From the NCBI GenBank assembly GCA_902767175.1, contig CACXGH010000090.1, positions 1 through 16,737 on the forward strand: a stretch of 16,737 nt of DNA, read 5' to 3'. This stretch comes from an uncultured Ruminococcus sp. (GTDB taxonomy: Bacteria > Bacillota > Clostridia > Oscillospirales > Acutalibacteraceae). Both the position numbers and the translations under genes were made by a program. This document shows, piece after piece, positions 14,460-16,737 of this stretch; the first letter of the stretch is position 1, and the number at the start of each line of letters is the position of its first letter. The notes below the pieces were generated by a model. The model had not been told where the DNA came from, made no database searches, and worked only from the letters and a program-made list of their open reading frames with translations.

Positions 14460-15095
14460 TTACCGGCACCCGTTGCACAGACAATCAGTGCAAATAAGAC
14501 AGGTGCATATATCGCAGCAGTCATTTGCGGCAGATGATGATGAAGCATTATATCCTCCCTGACTGCCTGAACGCTGCTGCTGTATCCTTCTGAACATAGA
14601 TTGGTATTCCTCATTTGACGGATCCATTCTGCAGGCTGTCTGAAAATAATTATACGCATCGGAAAGAAAGCCCTTCCGATACACTACAACACCCATAAGA
14701 TAATACCATTCGGCATTTCTCTCGTCAGATGGTATTCCCGACAGCATTTCCTCCGCAGCGGAAAAATTGCCGCCGTTTATCATAGCTCTTATCTCATCAA
14801 AAAGGCTCTGATGACTGCTGCCGTATGAATTGCTGTACGAGCTGCTGTAAGAGCTGTCATAGGAGCTGCTGTATGCAGAAGAACGGCTGCTGTCCGGACT
14901 GCCGTTTTTACGTTCGGCAGTTATCGCATGATAAGCCTCGTTTACCTCCTTCATCTTCTCCGATGCTACATCGGCAAGGGGGGTATCGTTATATTTATCC
15001 GGGTGATATTTTTTTGCAAGCTCTCTGTAAGCTTTTTTTATTTCTTCGTCTGACGCAGAACGTGAAACGCCTAAAACCTGATACGGGTCTTTCAT
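14460..15095 (-). CDS. J-domain protein with helical repeat and 8-cysteine C-terminal tail
   Basis: 211-aa DnaJ-class co-chaperone, expected to stimulate a DnaK ATPase. Seen: J domain at 2-63 (YQVLGVSRSASDEEIKKAYR) with the essential HPD at 31-33; a Ser/Tyr-rich linker at about 67-95 (repeated SSSY/SSYS units); a helical, TPR-like segment at 96-170 (FSAAEEMLSGIP, AEWYYLMGVVVYRKGFLSDAYNYFQTACRMDP); then a Ser/Gly spacer and a tail with cysteines at 193, 194, 197, 199, 202, 205, 207 and 210. It lacks the G/F region, zinc-finger domain and client-binding domains of true DnaJ, so it is not the housekeeping chaperone. The cysteine tail could bind metal or anchor the protein. A GTATCA/TGATAC repeat lies just upstream; DUF5685 precedes it by 114 bp. 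Confidence 0.88.
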   Translation of the reverse strand: MKDPYQVLGVSRSASDEEIKKAYRELAKKYHPDKYNDTPLADVASEKMKEVNEAYHAITAERKNGSPDSSRSSAYSSSYDSSYSSSYSNSYGSSHQSLFDEIRAMINGGNFSAAEEMLSGIPSDERNAEWYYLMGVVVYRKGFLSDAYNYFQTACRMDPSNEEYQSMFRRIQQQRSGSQGGYNASSSSAANDCCDICTCLICTDCLCNGCR

Positions 15096-15127
15096 ATTCT
15101 CTTCTTCCCTTCATCTGCTGCTCAATA

Positions 15128-15142
15128 GTATCAAACTGATAC
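15128..15142. promoter_or_regulatory. Short inverted repeat upstream of the J-domain gene
   Basis: GTATCA-AAC-TGATAC, perfect 6-bp arms with a 3-nt spacer, about 33 bp before the J-domain ATG. Could be a regulator half-site pair or a small leader hairpin. No clear promoter boxes were found in the 114-bp gap. Confidence 0.3.
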
Positions 15143-15209
15143 ATATTCAAAATAACACAGGATCTATATGTACTCCGGATCTACGATGTACACTGCAAAC
15201 TGCCGATTG

Positions 15210-16136
15210 TTACCTGCGGTCTGTTCCGCCTGAGAGAAATGTATAGTAATCTTTATGTCTCTGTTTTTTCATTTTTCTGTCTTTTTTCTCTGATTTTTTC
15301 TCAAAAAGACATTCTCTCTGCTGAAATGATAACCCATGATATACTACATTGTCAAGAATTTCCTTATAAGAGCCAAGCTCCAGCAGTTCATAAGCCATAA
15401 TAAGCTGTGCGGCTGTCATATTCAGCGTTTCATTGCAGAAAAGATAAGTTTCTTCGGGTGTTTTCCTTTGTTCCTTTATGAAAGGATTGAAGCTGTGGTG
15501 CTTTATATCCTTTTCAAGGTCGTCTGCCGCATCAATAATATATATCCACCTGCCAAGATAATAACCGAACCGCTCTAGCACAAGCTGTGTCATTTCATCA
15601 TCTGACAGCCGCCTGCAGAGCTTCGACAGCAATTTTGCCGTAGGGTCGGCTGAGGCATCTATGCCGCTGTCGTTTTCCTCCGCAATCTGCTGTGCCTGCA
15701 CCATTTCACGGACATCGCTTTCTATTTCGGGATATGATTTTCCTGCTTTTTTTAAGCTGCCCTTGAACAGCGCCCGTATTATTCTTGCGCCCGTTCTTTT
15801 AAGAAATCCCGAATCGGCAATTGTGTCAGACAGCTTATAGTAGGTCATTATTACAGAAACCGCACCTGCAAGGTGCATTGCTTCTCCTTCTATATCGCAC
15901 ATAAGGCATTTTTTTAAAGGATTCACCCTGCATCTTCCGTCTGATACATGAGAGCATTCGCTCTTAAGCGAAGCCGTGAGCATCGCAAGCATTGTGCAGT
16001 CATAGCTGAGAGTAAGTCTTGAGATAATGCCGTAATCCTTGCCAAGACTTTTGCACAACCCACAGTATACGCTCCTGTAAAGCTCGTATTCTCTGACTTT
16101 TAGTTCTTCCCTTTCGGGTCTCAGATAGCCGAACAT
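15210..16136 (-). CDS. DUF5685 family protein
   Basis: 308-aa, mostly alpha-helical protein of a family of unknown function that I recognise from its N terminus (MFGYLRPEREELKVREYELYRSVYCGLC pattern, split here into MFGYLRPEREELKVREYE and LYRSVYCGLC). Conserved-looking features: cysteines at 25, 28, 47, 61, 69, 77 and 80, which may form a metal site; an Asp pair D104/D108 in YYKLSDTIAD; and a second Asp cluster D202, D205, D206, D210 in IIDAADDLEKD. Two Asp-rich helices recall class I isoprenoid synthases, but that is only a pattern resemblance. Very basic C terminus (about 280-296). No signal peptide. Start ATG at 16136 has GAGGGTG upstream; it follows uvrA by 35 bp and may share its transcript. 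Confidence 0.8.
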   Translation of the reverse strand: MFGYLRPEREELKVREYELYRSVYCGLCKSLGKDYGIISRLTLSYDCTMLAMLTASLKSECSHVSDGRCRVNPLKKCLMCDIEGEAMHLAGAVSVIMTYYKLSDTIADSGFLKRTGARIIRALFKGSLKKAGKSYPEIESDVREMVQAQQIAEENDSGIDASADPTAKLLSKLCRRLSDDEMTQLVLERFGYYLGRWIYIIDAADDLEKDIKHHSFNPFIKEQRKTPEETYLFCNETLNMTAAQLIMAYELLELGSYKEILDNVVYHGLSFQQRECLFEKKSEKKDRKMKKQRHKDYYTFLSGGTDRR

Positions 16137-16171
16137 TCCTTCATCACACCCTCACGGCTCTGCTTTTTCTT

Positions 16172-16737
16172 TTACTCGCCCCTTAGCATCGGGCGGAGAT
16201 ACTGTCCTGTATATGAATTCGTACATTCCGCTATAAATTCGGGAGTTCCCTCAGCGATAACGGTTCCTCCGCCGTCTCCGCCCTCAGGTCCGAGGTCTAT
16301 AATATGGTCTGCCGTTTTTATAAGGTCAAGATTATGCTCAATTACAACAACCGTGTTTCCGCCGTCCGCAAATTTCTGCAGTACCTCAATAAGCCTGTGA
16401 ACATCAGCAATATGAAGTCCTGTTGTCGGCTCGTCAAGAATATATATCGTTTTGCCTGTAGAGCGCCTTGAAAGCTCAGTCGCAAGTTTGATTCTCTGTG
16501 CTTCACCGCCCGAAAGCGTCGTTGACGGCTGACCTATCTTTATATAGCCTAACCCTACATCATAAAGTGTTCTGAGCTTATTATATATCTTTGAATGATT
16601 TGCGAAGAATTCACAGCCCTCCTCGACTGTCATTTCGAGGACATCATATATAGACTTTCCCCTGTATTTCACCTCAAGCGTTTCACGGTTATATCTTTTT
16701 CCTCCGCATACATCGCACGGTACATATACATCAGGCA
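16172..16737 (-). CDS. uvrA: UvrA excinuclease ABC subunit A, C-terminal part (cut by window edge)
   Basis: Last about 187 residues of UvrA, the damage-recognition ATPase of nucleotide excision repair; the gene continues beyond the right edge (full proteins are about 940 aa). Seen: the end of the zinc-binding element (CDVCGGKRYNRETLEV), then the ABC signature TLSGGEAQRIKLATEL, Walker B YILDEPTTGLH, and the switch His in VVIEHNLD of the second ATP-binding domain, with a normal C terminus. The reading frame is open to the window end, so the GTG at 16672 is an internal valine, not a start. No sign of damage to the gene. Confidence 0.96.
   Translation of the reverse strand, partial: PDVYVPCDVCGGKRYNRETLEVKYRGKSIYDVLEMTVEEGCEFFANHSKIYNKLRTLYDVGLGYIKIGQPSTTLSGGEAQRIKLATELSRRSTGKTIYILDEPTTGLHIADVHRLIEVLQKFADGGNTVVVIEHNLDLIKTADHIIDLGPEGGDGGGTVIAEGTPEFIAECTNSYTGQYLRPMLRGE

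Noticed and set aside
16172..16672. Stand-alone ABC ATPase starting at 16672
   Set aside because: The frame stays open to the window end and encodes the UvrA zinc element upstream of the GTG, so this is the tail of uvrA, not a separate gene.

Overview
The window looks like chromosomal DNA of a low-to-mid GC Firmicute, most likely a gut-type Clostridia close to Ruminococcus / Oscillospiraceae. This is an inference from AT-rich intergenic DNA, strong AGGAGG-type ribosome sites, TTGACA/TATAAT promoters, the acetyl-recycling arginine pathway, the DUF5685 and cysteine-tailed J-domain proteins, and the protein sequences themselves. No mobile element, phage module, CRISPR array, tRNA or rRNA was seen. 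All genes except one two-gene unit lie on the minus strand.

Region 1 (1-8170) is an arginine operon transcribed right to left: argG, argH, argC, argJ, argB, a HAD-family phosphatase, argD. It covers glutamate to acetylornithine (ArgJ with acetyl recycling, ArgB, ArgC, ArgD) plus the last two steps from citrulline to arginine (ArgG, ArgH). Ornithine carbamoyltransferase (argF), carbamoyl-phosphate synthase and argR are not present; argF may lie beyond the left edge. Upstream of argG there is a clear minus-strand promoter preceded by a perfect ArgR operator (ARG box). The distal genes are tightly packed, and argJ and argD are best read from TTG starts. The argG-argH and argH-argC gaps are both 122 bp and both hold substantial inverted repeats. 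The HAD protein is the one member with no known place in the pathway.

Region 2 (8171-9710) is a divergent plus-strand pair: a flavin-reductase-like FMN protein and an SDR oxidoreductase joined by an ATGA overlap. They are driven by an extended -10 promoter and closed by a strong inverted repeat. The SDR carries a WGxxGxSCEVxYS active-site signature that I recall from YmfI-type EF-P 5-aminopentanone reductases rather than typical FabG.

Region 3 (9711-13899) holds two single genes on the minus strand. proC (proline synthesis) has a perfect consensus promoter and a very short leader. The second encodes a large secreted cell-wall protein with SH3b, SH3b, several Ig-like (Big_2) domains and a GH24 lysozyme domain; a third SH3b appears to be inserted inside the lysozyme fold. 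It has its own promoter and a GC-rich terminator.

Region 4 (13900-16737) is a minus-strand run: the 3' end of uvrA (cut by the window edge), a DUF5685 protein, a J-domain protein with a Ser/Tyr linker, helical repeat and 8-cysteine tail, and a small polytopic membrane protein. Their functional link is unknown. The most interesting leads are the nested SH3b-in-lysozyme architecture, the HAD phosphatase in the arginine operon, the YmfI-like redox pair, and the DUF5685 / Cys-tail DnaJ neighbourhood. I do not see an obviously new multi-gene system.
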